From: Sphingomonas beigongshangi
GTDB taxonomy: Bacteria > Pseudomonadota > Alphaproteobacteria > Sphingomonadales > Sphingomonadaceae
Assembly (NCBI RefSeq): GCF_016820445.1
Contig: NZ_JADHDT010000011.1
Location: 1 to 56,091, forward strand
Length of the DNA stretch: 56,091 nucleotides
Direction: 5' to 3'
Made by a program: the position numbers and the translations under genes. Positions 1 through 7,955 of this stretch are shown in pieces (position 1 is the stretch's first letter; each line of letters opens with the position of its first letter). The notes under the pieces are model-generated. The model had not been told where the DNA came from. It did not search any database and worked only from the letters and a program-made list of their open reading frames with translations.

Positions 1-181
1 GGAAGCACCTGAACCCGCGCGATCAAATCTTCCGAACACCCCCTTGTATCCGACGGGGCGTCCACACACGGTCATTCGCGGGAGTTTCTGCGCCTACTCT
101 TTTCCGCCATTAGTTCACCAACCTTCGAAGGAGTGATTTCATTCTGATGCGACCTTAACCAATTATTGGCGGTGGCCTGCG

Positions 182-433
182 ATGGACTGGTCCATGTCAA
201 CACTGCAGCCTACGGCCCTTTTGGCGTCCCTAGGGAACGAGAGCGCAGACGCCCTGCCGCCTGCCCTCCAATCTAGCCTGGCGCGCCACCGCGAAAACCT
301 CGCGTCGATGGTGTCCGCTCTGCAAGCGGCGGGTTTGGATGAGGCGAGCATCGAGAGCAATCTGAGCGTGTTGATCGACAGCTATCGCGCCGAGCTAGCG
401 GTGGCACTCCATCACATGGCTGGCGAAGCATGA
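182..433 (+). CDS. Small hypothetical protein, translationally coupled to diguanylate cyclase
   Basis: An 83-residue acidic, mostly helical ORF with no recognised domain. Its TGA overlaps the ATG of the following diguanylate cyclase as ATGA (430-433), the classic sign of translational coupling, which is the main reason to believe it is real. An alternative ATG lies at 197. The region before the start holds an 11-bp palindrome (CCAATTATTGG, 159-169) and no strong ribosome-binding site. It has no signal peptide or membrane segment, so it is probably cytoplasmic. It might be a small partner or regulator of the cyclase, but that is inference from position only. Confidence 0.5.
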   Translation: MDWSMSTLQPTALLASLGNESADALPPALQSSLARHRENLASMVSALQAAGLDEASIESNLSVLIDSYRAELAVALHHMAGEA

Positions 434-1431
434 CCAAAGCGTCCTCACACGACGAGGCAGGCCGCCTCGCAGCCTTGCGCCGCTTGGACGTCCTCGACAC
501 CGCACCGGAAGAGCAGTTCGAGAAGATCGTTGGCCTCGTTCGTGCGGTTTTGGGGGTTCCGATTGCGACGGTTACCTTGGTCGATGCGCACCGACAATGG
601 TTCAAGGCGCGGCACGGCATGCCGGTATCAGAAACGCCACGCTCGACTTCCTTTTGCACGCATACCGTGGCGGCACGTGCCCCGTTAATGATCGCGGACG
701 CCACGCTCGATAGTCGCGTTTCGGACAGTCCGCTGGTCGTCGGCAAACCGTTCATCCGCGCGTATCTTGGCGTGCCGCTCATGACCCCAGACGGTCATGC
801 CGTCGGCGCCCTGTGCGCGATCGACACCACGCCGCGAACGTTCAGTTCTGCGCAGATCGAGGTGCTAGCCGGTTTTGCCCGTCTGGTCGTCGATGAGCTT
901 GAATTGCGCCAAGTCGCCGTCACCGACCAGCTGACCGGCTGCCTGTCCCGTCGCGGCTTTCTGGCAGCGGTAGACAGCGAGATCGAACGGTGTCGCCGTT
1001 ATGACCGTTCAGCCTCGCTCGCCATTCTCGACGTCGACCATTTCAAACGAGTGAATGATACATTTGGCCACGCTGCTGGTGATGCCGTGCTTCGCCAGCT
1101 CGTCCTGCGCTGCACGACCACCCTTCGTCCGGTCGATCTCGTAGGCCGGTTAGGCGGCGAGGAGTTCGCCATACTGCTGCCCGAAACGGGCCAGGACGCT
1201 GCGACCCTCACCATCGAGCGCTTGCGCGCCTGCATTGCGGGTGTGTCGTTCGAGATTGGTACTGCTGCCGCTCTGTCGGTAACAGCTAGCTTCGGACTGG
1301 CGAGGTTCGTGTCCGGTGATCGACCCGATGGATGGTTAGAACGTGCCGATGGCGCCCTCTATGCAGCTAAGCGGGGAGGAAGAAACCGTGTGAACATCGC
1401 GAATTATGCCTCCACCCCTGCAGCCGCCTGA
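430..1431 (+). CDS. GAF-GGDEF diguanylate cyclase
   Basis: A 333-residue soluble protein predicted to make cyclic di-GMP from two GTP. Residues about 25-155 form a GAF sensor domain, with the typical FCTHTVA and LGVPL stretches and a cysteine-containing GALCAID. Residues about 160-325 form a GGDEF domain: DxLTG at its start, a DVDHFKRVND segment for nucleotide and metal binding, and an intact GGEEF active-site motif. An RxxD inhibitory site (RPVD) sits five residues before GGEEF, so product feedback inhibition is likely. There is no membrane segment, so the ligand is probably cytosolic. It overlaps the upstream small ORF by 4 bp and is probably co-expressed with it. Confidence 0.93.
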   Translation: MTKASSHDEAGRLAALRRLDVLDTAPEEQFEKIVGLVRAVLGVPIATVTLVDAHRQWFKARHGMPVSETPRSTSFCTHTVAARAPLMIADATLDSRVSDSPLVVGKPFIRAYLGVPLMTPDGHAVGALCAIDTTPRTFSSAQIEVLAGFARLVVDELELRQVAVTDQLTGCLSRRGFLAAVDSEIERCRRYDRSASLAILDVDHFKRVNDTFGHAAGDAVLRQLVLRCTTTLRPVDLVGRLGGEEFAILLPETGQDAATLTIERLRACIAGVSFEIGTAAALSVTASFGLARFVSGDRPDGWLERADGALYAAKRGGRNRVNIANYASTPAAA

Positions 1432-1790
1432 TTGCTTTTCGTTTGGCCTGGAATAGCGCTTCAGACCCAGGAGCTGCCATTCGCAACCATCCTCCCACCT
1501 TTCGACTATGGCCATTCGTTCATCTAGCGTCTTCAAGTTCAGAGGCGCCTGGATTTGTCGCGGGATGACAGTCAAAGAGATTGCTATCGAGCGCACTTAA
1601 ATAGACATCGACTTCATCCAAATACAGATCATGGTTTTAGTTATATGAAGGCGGAGGTCGAGCAGAGTAAGACGACAAGATGAACCTCCGTATGGATGCT
1701 CGATCTGTATCCGCAAGCGCCACGCGACGCATCTAGAAGGTTGACGGAGCGCTATAGTGCGATGCCGCGTTTTCCGCCATCATCCACTTC
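1432..1790. other. Intergenic region, 359 bp, no convincing gene
   Basis: This stretch between the diguanylate cyclase and the DUF4396 gene is visibly richer in A and T than its surroundings (about 1590-1660), consistent with a promoter region. A minus-strand open frame runs through part of it and into the 3' end of the cyclase gene, but it has no recognisable family features. The frame of the DUF4396 gene is open back to a TAG at 1755. I see no tRNA, terminator with a T-tract, or repeat here. Confidence 0.5.
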
Positions 1791-2456
1791 TTGGCGATCC
1801 GGTCGCTAGCGCTGGCGGCAATCTGCGTCGTCACCATCGCGCTGGATGTATTGCGCCATCCGCCGAAGATGGCCGTGATGGCGGTAATTTGGCCACTGAC
1901 TGCGCTCTTCGAAAGCGTGTTGTGGCTCGCCATCTACTACCGCTGGGGGCGCTCTACCCGGCAGGACGATGACGATCCGTTTGCCGTTTCCATCTTGAAA
2001 GGGGCCAGCCACGGCGGCGCTGGCTGCACGCTCGGCGACATCGTGGCGGAGGGGATCGCCCTCGCCCTGCCTTCGAAAGGGTTATGGTTCGGCTACGGCA
2101 CTCTACTCAGCACGCGCATGTTCGCTCTGTGGATACCCGACTTCCTGCTGGCCTTCCTGTTCGGTATCGGTTTCCAGCATTGGAGCATCGTGCCAATGCG
2201 GCATCTCTCGCCGGGCGACGGCCTGAAGACGGCCATCAAAGCTGACATATTGTCGATCAGTGCCTGGCAAGTGGGCATGTACGGCGGAATGGCGCTGATC
2301 CAGTTCCTGTGGTTCCAGCGGCAGCTCGGCGGCCTGGCCACTGCCGACCAGCCAGAATTCTGGTTCGCCATGCAGATCGCAATGCTGGCCGGCTTCTGTA
2401 CAAGCTACCCGATGAACTGGCTGCTCGTGCGGACAGGCGTCAAGGAGGCGATGTAG
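1791..2456 (+). CDS. DUF4396 domain membrane protein
   Basis: A 221-residue integral membrane protein. The segment GASHGGAGCTLGD near residue 73 and the paired hydrophobic helices match my recollection of the DUF4396 family, whose function is unknown. About five hydrophobic segments are visible. The first usable start is a TTG at 1791. The frame is open only back to 1758 (stop TAG at 1755-1757) with no ATG or GTG, so either TTG is used or the true start has been lost. Family members usually begin close to this point (a short hydrophobic helix, then IALDVLRHP), so the protein looks near full length. It stands alone, 138 bp before the next gene. Confidence 0.75.
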   Translation: MAIRSLALAAICVVTIALDVLRHPPKMAVMAVIWPLTALFESVLWLAIYYRWGRSTRQDDDDPFAVSILKGASHGGAGCTLGDIVAEGIALALPSKGLWFGYGTLLSTRMFALWIPDFLLAFLFGIGFQHWSIVPMRHLSPGDGLKTAIKADILSISAWQVGMYGGMALIQFLWFQRQLGGLATADQPEFWFAMQIAMLAGFCTSYPMNWLLVRTGVKEAM

Positions 2457-2618
2457 CGGCAACTGCGCGTTATGCGTCGTGCCTGACAGAGATCGAAAGG
2501 CCGCTGACAGCTGAGATATGGCGCAGCGGTTGACAGGCACTGGCGTGATCCCGAGGATAGCGCGCCCGCCTGCCGTGGCTTCAGAGCTGCCGCTTTGATC
2601 CAGTCGCCGGAGTTCCCC

Positions 2619-3827
2619 ATGATCGTCATCATCGCGCTTGGCGTCTCGATCATCGTGGCGGCATTGCTGACCTTAAGCCCGTTCGCGCGATCAGACGGCT
2701 GGCGCGCAACGGTAACCCCTCTGGCGTCGATCATCGGCTCGGGCTTTCTGATCTGCGGGCCGTTGCTAGCACGCGAATTTGGCGGCGCGGCGCTGCTTGC
2801 CATGGCGGCGCTGCTCGCGATTGCCTATGCCGCCGGATGGGTGATCCGCTTCAACATCCGCCATGTCGAGGATCATCTGGCGACCGCTCCGTTCGCCGAT
2901 CCGATCGCCTGGACGGCGCGCCTTACCCAGGGCGTGCTCGCCCTCGCCTATGCAGTGTCGGTCGCTTATTATCTGAAGCTGCTGGCAGAGTTTTCGCTGA
3001 AGCCGATCGCGGTCGATCCGGTCTGGCAACCGGTTATCGCCAATATCGTCGTTACCGTGCTGATCGCGGCGATGACCCTGCTCGCGCTCGGCGGCGATCT
3101 GCGCAAGGTCGAGCATGTCGCGCACGGCACGGTCTCGATCAAGATAGGCATCATCGCCGGCCTGCTGGTAGCGCTCGGCATCGCCTGGGCGACGAGCGGC
3201 GCGGTCCAGCCGCTGCCGCCAGCGCGGGTAAGCTGGGCCAGCCTGCCGATGCTGCTCGGCCTGATCATCACGGTGCAGGGGTTTGAGACGTCGCGCTACC
3301 TCGGCCACGACTATGCCGCCGAGCTGCGGATCCGCACGATGCGCCATGCGCAATGGATCGCCTCCGCCATCTATCTGGCCTTTATTGCGCTGCTTACGCC
3401 CTTCCTGTCGCGCGCGGCTCGGACGGAAGGAGTGGCCGGCATTCTCGACATCATGGAATTGATCGCCCCGGCGCTGGGCGCCTTCGTTCTCGCCGGCGCG
3501 GTTTCGAGCCAGCTCAGCGCAGCCGTCGCCGATTCCATCGGCGCGGGCGGGCTGATCAACGAGGTGTCGCGACGCCGGATGCCCGTGCCGCTGGCGTTCG
3601 CGCTCGCCGGCATGCTGGCGATCGCCGTCGTCTGGCTGACCGACCCGTTTCAGGTGGTGGCGCTGTCGTCGCGCGCCTTCGCCCTGTTCTACGCGCTGCA
3701 ATGCGCGCTGGCGTTCGCGGTGGCGCGGCGCAACGGCGTCGGCGACTGGCGCCACCGCTGCGGTTTCCTCGCGATCGGCCTGATCTGCCTCACCGCCGTC
3801 GTGGTGGGCGCGCCGGCCGAAAGCTGA
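2619..3827 (+). CDS. Polytopic membrane protein, APC-permease-like
   Basis: A 402-residue protein with roughly ten to eleven hydrophobic helices. The segment GSGFLICGPLL early in the protein resembles the unwound glycine-rich first helix of APC/LeuT-fold transporters (IGSGIF type), so a secondary transporter is likely; the substrate cannot be read from the sequence. A TTG at 2597 frame is also open upstream, but the ATG at 2619 has a good GGAG ribosome-binding site 7-8 bases before it and is preferred. The gene ends 16 bp before the DUF389 gene and is probably the first member of the membrane-protein operon to 7935. Confidence 0.6.
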   Translation: MIVIIALGVSIIVAALLTLSPFARSDGWRATVTPLASIIGSGFLICGPLLAREFGGAALLAMAALLAIAYAAGWVIRFNIRHVEDHLATAPFADPIAWTARLTQGVLALAYAVSVAYYLKLLAEFSLKPIAVDPVWQPVIANIVVTVLIAAMTLLALGGDLRKVEHVAHGTVSIKIGIIAGLLVALGIAWATSGAVQPLPPARVSWASLPMLLGLIITVQGFETSRYLGHDYAAELRIRTMRHAQWIASAIYLAFIALLTPFLSRAARTEGVAGILDIMELIAPALGAFVLAGAVSSQLSAAVADSIGAGGLINEVSRRRMPVPLAFALAGMLAIAVVWLTDPFQVVALSSRAFALFYALQCALAFAVARRNGVGDWRHRCGFLAIGLICLTAVVVGAPAES

Positions 3828-3843
3828 CCTCCTCTCGACGCGT

Positions 3844-5430
3844 ATGCAGGAATCACAGTCGCCGATGACCTCTCCCACCCTCCCCATCGACCAGCACGCG
3901 GCCTCCGAGCAGATCGGCCGCCTCGCGCTCTATCGCTGGTGGCGCAGGTCGGTGGTGGGCCGCGTCGATCACGAAGCGGTGCTGGCACGCGTCGTCGAGG
4001 AAAGCGGCTGGAGCCCGCGCTTCGCCTTCATGACGATGATGTCGGCCGGCATTGCCGAACTCGGGCTTCTGCTGTCGTCGCCGGCGGTCGTCATCGGCGC
4101 GATGCTGATCTCGCCGCTGATGAACCCCATCCTCGGCTTCGGCTTCAGCCTCGCGCTGTTCGATTTCCGCGAACTCCGGCGGTCGCTCAAGGCGCTGGCA
4201 CTGGGCTCTGCCCTCGCGATCGCCTTTACCGCGCTGCTCGTCCTCGCCTCGCCGCTGCAGGCGCCGACCGCCGAGATCGTCGCGCGCACGCGTCCCAATC
4301 TGTTCGACCTGGCCGTCGCGCTGTTCGCCGCGCTGGCCGGCACGTTCGCGATCATCCGCGGGCGCGGTGACACGATCGTCGGCGTCGCGATCGCGACCGC
4401 GCTGATGCCGCCGCTCGCGGTGGTCGGATACGGCATCGCCACGCGCAACGCGCCGGTCGGCATGGGCGCCTTCGCGTTGTTCGTGACCAACTTCATCACC
4501 ATCGCGCTATCGGCGACGGTCATGGCGCGCTTCTACGGCTTCGGCCATCACCTGTCCCGTCGCCAGGGCTGGATGCAGACCGTGGTGCTGGTGCTGGTCT
4601 TCGTCGCCATGGCGATCCCGCTCGGCATCTCCCTCAACCGCATCGGCCGGGAGGCGCTGGCGACGTCGCAGACCCGCTCTCTACTGTCGGAGCGGTTCGG
4701 CACCGACGCGCGCGTGACCCAGCTCGACATCGACTTCACCGCCCAGCCGATCGTCGTGCGCGCGGTCGTCATCACCCCGCGCCGCTCGATGCAGAAGACC
4801 AGCGCGATCCAGGCGGCGCTGGCAAAGGCGCTCGATCGGCCGGTGCGGCTCAATCTCGACCAGATCCTGCTCGGCGCCGGCGCCGACTCGCTCGCCGCGC
4901 AGCGCGAGGAACTGCGCCAGGCGGGCGAGGCGACCAACAGCGCCGCGCAGCGGGTGACCGATCTTGCGAACGGCATCGCGCTGATCACCGGCATCACGCC
5001 CGATGCGGTGACGATCGACCGCGATCATCATCGTGCGGTGGCGGCCGCCGCCCCGCTGCCCGGCGCGGGCGTCGCGACCTATCGCGCGCTCGAACGGCGC
5101 GCAGCCGAGCAGAGCGACGACTGGGACGTCGCGATCATCCCGCCGCAGGGCCCCTTGCCCTCGATCGCCTTCGCCGACGGCGCCGACACGCTCGACGCGG
5201 CGGCGAGCGATGCCGTCGCCACCTCGGCCTGGGCGGCGCACCGCTGGAACGTGTCGGCGCTCGCCGTGCCGGGCCTGCCCGCCGGCGCGCCGCCGGCCGC
5301 GCCCGATCTCGGCCAGCGGCGCGCCCTGGCCATTGCCGCGCAGTTGCGACAGCAGGGCATCGCGCCGCAGTCCGCCCCCGGCGCGGGCCGCCAATTCGCG
5401 CTGACGCCAGTGACGCGGGGCGGACAATGA
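3844..5430 (+). CDS. DUF389 domain membrane protein
   Basis: A 528-residue protein. The N-terminal half carries the DUF389 signature: a block around residues 60-110 with SPAVVIGAMLISPLMNPI, followed by several membrane helices and a DTIVGVAIATALMPPLAVVG stretch. The C-terminal half (from about 260) is a hydrophilic, Ala-rich extension that includes a BON-like alpha/beta region and probably faces the periplasm or cytoplasm. The family's function is unknown. The stop codon overlaps the start of the following antiporter by 4 bp (ATGA at 5427-5430), so the two are translationally coupled. ATG 3844 has no clear ribosome-binding site; ATG 3865 is an alternative. Confidence 0.85.
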   Translation: MQESQSPMTSPTLPIDQHAASEQIGRLALYRWWRRSVVGRVDHEAVLARVVEESGWSPRFAFMTMMSAGIAELGLLLSSPAVVIGAMLISPLMNPILGFGFSLALFDFRELRRSLKALALGSALAIAFTALLVLASPLQAPTAEIVARTRPNLFDLAVALFAALAGTFAIIRGRGDTIVGVAIATALMPPLAVVGYGIATRNAPVGMGAFALFVTNFITIALSATVMARFYGFGHHLSRRQGWMQTVVLVLVFVAMAIPLGISLNRIGREALATSQTRSLLSERFGTDARVTQLDIDFTAQPIVVRAVVITPRRSMQKTSAIQAALAKALDRPVRLNLDQILLGAGADSLAAQREELRQAGEATNSAAQRVTDLANGIALITGITPDAVTIDRDHHRAVAAAAPLPGAGVATYRALERRAAEQSDDWDVAIIPPQGPLPSIAFADGADTLDAAASDAVATSAWAAHRWNVSALAVPGLPAGAPPAAPDLGQRRALAIAAQLRQQGIAPQSAPGAGRQFALTPVTRGGQ

Positions 5431-6629
5431 GCGGCGACATCGGCCTGACCGAACTCGGCACGCTGCTGATCGTCGCCTCGCTGGTGGCGATGGTGTCGCG
5501 GCGGATCGGGCTGCCTTATACGGCCGGGCTGGTGCTTGCCGGGATCGGCCTCGCCTATCTGCCGGTCGGTGCCGAGCTGCCGCTGTCGCGCGAGCTGATC
5601 TTCAACATCTTCCTGCCGCCGCTGATCTTCGAGGCGGCGATGCAGCTCCGCTGGTCGCGCTTCCGAAGCGAGTTGCCGCTGACCTTGGTGCTCGCCTTCC
5701 TCGGCGTCGCGATCAGCGCTGTCGTGGTCGCGGGCGGCATGCACCTGCTGCTCGGCTGGAGCCTGCTCGGCGCCGCCTTCTTCGGGGTGCTGATCGCGGC
5801 GACCGATCCGGTCTCGGTGATCGCCGCCTTTAAGGAGATGAAGGCCGAGCCGCGCCTCAGCATGGTGGTCGAATCCGAAAGCCTGCTCAACGATGGTGTC
5901 GCGGCGGTCGGCTTCGCGATCCTCGTCGGCATCGCCAACGGCGAGGCGCTGACCGCATCGGGCGCGTCGCTCGCGCTGCTGTGGACGGTCGCCGGCGGGC
6001 TCGTGATCGGGGCCGCGATCGGCCTTGTCGTATTGACCATCGCCGGCCGGACGACGGATCATCTGGTGGAGGTGACGCTGACGACCGTGGTCGCCTGGGG
6101 ATCGTTCCTGCTCGCCGAACATGTCCATGCCTCGGGCGTGTTCGCGGCGGTCGCGGCGGGCCTCATCGTCGGCAACGTCGGGCCACGCGGCTCGATCTCA
6201 GTCGCGGGGCGCCAGCATGTGCAGGATTTCTGGACCTATGCCGCCTTTCTCGCCAATTCCTGCCTGTTCCTGCTGATCGGCAGCCACGAGGCGCATCAAC
6301 CGATCGCGCTGGTCTCGCTGCCGCTGGTCGTTGCGATCGTGCTGACGCTGATCGGCCGCGCCGCGGCGGTCTATCCGCTGGCGCTGTCGTTTGCGCGATC
6401 GGGGCTGCGGCTGCCCACGACCTATCAGCATGTGCTGGTCTGGGGGGGATTGCGCGGCGCGGTCGGCCTCGCGCTGGCGCTGGCGGTGCCGGCGAGCGTC
6501 GCCGAGCGCGGCCAGATCGTCGTCATCACCTTCGGCGTGGTTGCCTTCTCGATTTTCGCGCAGGGGCTGACGATCCCCCGTCTGCTCCGCCGCTGGCAAT
6601 TGACCGGATCGGACGAGGCGGAACACTGA
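5427..6629 (+). CDS. CPA1-family cation:proton antiporter
   Basis: A 400-residue inner-membrane antiporter that probably exchanges Na+ or K+ for protons. It has about eleven hydrophobic helices. The ATDPVSVIAAFKE motif (near residue 128) contains the family's ion-binding aspartate, followed by ESESLLNDGVAAVGF with the second conserved acidic/Asn region. The length fits short NhaP-like members that lack a long cytoplasmic tail. It is coupled to the preceding DUF389 gene by a 4-bp overlap, which suggests the two act together, perhaps in ion or pH homeostasis. The exact ion cannot be inferred. Confidence 0.9.
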   Translation: MSGDIGLTELGTLLIVASLVAMVSRRIGLPYTAGLVLAGIGLAYLPVGAELPLSRELIFNIFLPPLIFEAAMQLRWSRFRSELPLTLVLAFLGVAISAVVVAGGMHLLLGWSLLGAAFFGVLIAATDPVSVIAAFKEMKAEPRLSMVVESESLLNDGVAAVGFAILVGIANGEALTASGASLALLWTVAGGLVIGAAIGLVVLTIAGRTTDHLVEVTLTTVVAWGSFLLAEHVHASGVFAAVAAGLIVGNVGPRGSISVAGRQHVQDFWTYAAFLANSCLFLLIGSHEAHQPIALVSLPLVVAIVLTLIGRAAAVYPLALSFARSGLRLPTTYQHVLVWGGLRGAVGLALALAVPASVAERGQIVVITFGVVAFSIFAQGLTIPRLLRRWQLTGSDEAEH

Positions 6630-6693
6630 CGCGCCGCGGCTGCGGAACTCCCCGCCTTCTCCGAGGCTTGGACAGGCCGAAAGGGGAGCGGCG

Positions 6694-7935
6694 ATGACCC
6701 AATGGCAGTGGCTGATCCGCCTCATCACGCGCAGGATGTGGTTCAGGGCCGCGTTGATGTGCGGGTTCGGCGGGGCGTTGGCGCTTGCCGGCGCGCTGGT
6801 GGGGCACACCATCTCCTATCACTTTGCCGCGACGGTCGGATCCAAGTCGGTCGACAGCATCCTGACCATGCTCGCCTCGAGCATGCTGGCGGTGACGACC
6901 TTCTCGCTGACCGCGATGGTGTCGGCCTATTCGGGGGCGACCAGCACGATCACGCCGCGCGCGGTCCAGCTGCTGATCGACGACAGCACCGCGCAGAATG
7001 CGCTCGCCACCTTCCTCGGCAGCTTCCTGTTCGCGATCGTCGGCATCGTCGCGCTGTCGACCGGCCTCTATGGCGAGACCGGCCGCGTCATCCTGTTCTT
7101 CGGCACGATCCTCGTCATCCTGTTCATCGTCGTGACGCTGCTGCGCTGGATCGAGCATATCGCCCGGTTCGGGCGCATGTCCGACACGATCGACCGGGTC
7201 GAACGCGCGGCGATGGCGGCGGTGGACACGATGGCCGTGCCGATCTTGCTCGACGGTGCGGCGCCCGCGGTCGGCGGGGACGGCAGGACCGGCGTGGCGG
7301 CGACGACGATGGCGCGGGTCACGCATGTCGACGTCGCGCGGCTCGGCGAGATCGCCGCGGCGCTGGCGGCGGACATCCACGTGGTCGCGCTGCCCGGCAC
7401 CTTGGTCGAGCCCGGGCGCGCGATGGCGCTGGTTGCAGGCACCGTCGACGACGCCGCGATCAACCAGGTGCGCCAGGCCTTCACCCTCGCCCATCATCGC
7501 GCCTTCGATCACGATCCCCGCTTCGGGCTGGTGGTGCTGTCGGAGATCGCGTCGCGCGCGCTGTCGCCAGCGGTCAACGATCCCGGCACGGCGATCGCGG
7601 TGATCGAGACGGGTAGCCGGGTGCTGCTGCGCCTGCTCGATCATTGCGCCGCGGAGGCCGATCCGCTTCCCGCTCGCGTCCACGTGCCGCCGGTGCTGCT
7701 CGCCGATCTGCTCGAAGACTGGAGCCGCCCGATCGCGCGCGACGGCGCCACGCTCGTCGAGGTCGACATCCGCCTGCAGAAGGCGCTTGGAGCGCTGGCG
7801 CGGCACGCTCCCGCGGCACGGCGGGTCATCGCACGCGAGGCGGAGGATGCCTTGGTTCGCGCGCGCGCCGCACTGGTGCATGACGGTGATTGCGCGCTGG
7901 TCGATCGGGCGCATTGCGAGGCCTTCGCCGGCTGA
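6694..7935 (+). CDS. DUF2254 domain membrane protein
   Basis: A 413-residue protein with four membrane helices in the first 150 residues, a hydrophilic C-terminal half, and the characteristic ASSMLAVTTFSLTAMV and SATSTITPRAVQLL-type stretches of DUF2254 (here GATSTITPRA). The family is of unknown function. A good ribosome-binding site (AAAGGGGAG) precedes the ATG. It follows the antiporter by 64 bp on the same strand and is probably the last gene of the membrane operon. Its end faces the PQQ dehydrogenase gene, with only 15 bp between the two stop codons. Confidence 0.85.
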   Translation: MTQWQWLIRLITRRMWFRAALMCGFGGALALAGALVGHTISYHFAATVGSKSVDSILTMLASSMLAVTTFSLTAMVSAYSGATSTITPRAVQLLIDDSTAQNALATFLGSFLFAIVGIVALSTGLYGETGRVILFFGTILVILFIVVTLLRWIEHIARFGRMSDTIDRVERAAMAAVDTMAVPILLDGAAPAVGGDGRTGVAATTMARVTHVDVARLGEIAAALAADIHVVALPGTLVEPGRAMALVAGTVDDAAINQVRQAFTLAHHRAFDHDPRFGLVVLSEIASRALSPAVNDPGTAIAVIETGSRVLLRLLDHCAAEADPLPARVHVPPVLLADLLEDWSRPIARDGATLVEVDIRLQKALGALARHAPAARRVIAREAEDALVRARAALVHDGDCALVDRAHCEAFAG

Positions 7936-7955
7936 CGTGCAGGGGCGCCGTCAGC
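7931..7955. terminator. Inverted repeat across two convergent stop codons
   Basis: GCTGACG (7931-7937) and CGTCAGC (7949-7955) form a perfect 7-bp inverted repeat that contains the stop codons of the DUF2254 gene and of the PQQ dehydrogenase gene. There is no T-tract, so it is at best a weak bidirectional terminator or an mRNA end-stabilising hairpin. Confidence 0.3.

Noticed and set aside
1336..1596. An 86-codon minus-strand frame after the diguanylate cyclase
   Set aside because: It overlaps the certain 3' end of the cyclase gene and has no recognisable domain or ribosome-binding site; kept only as a remote possibility.
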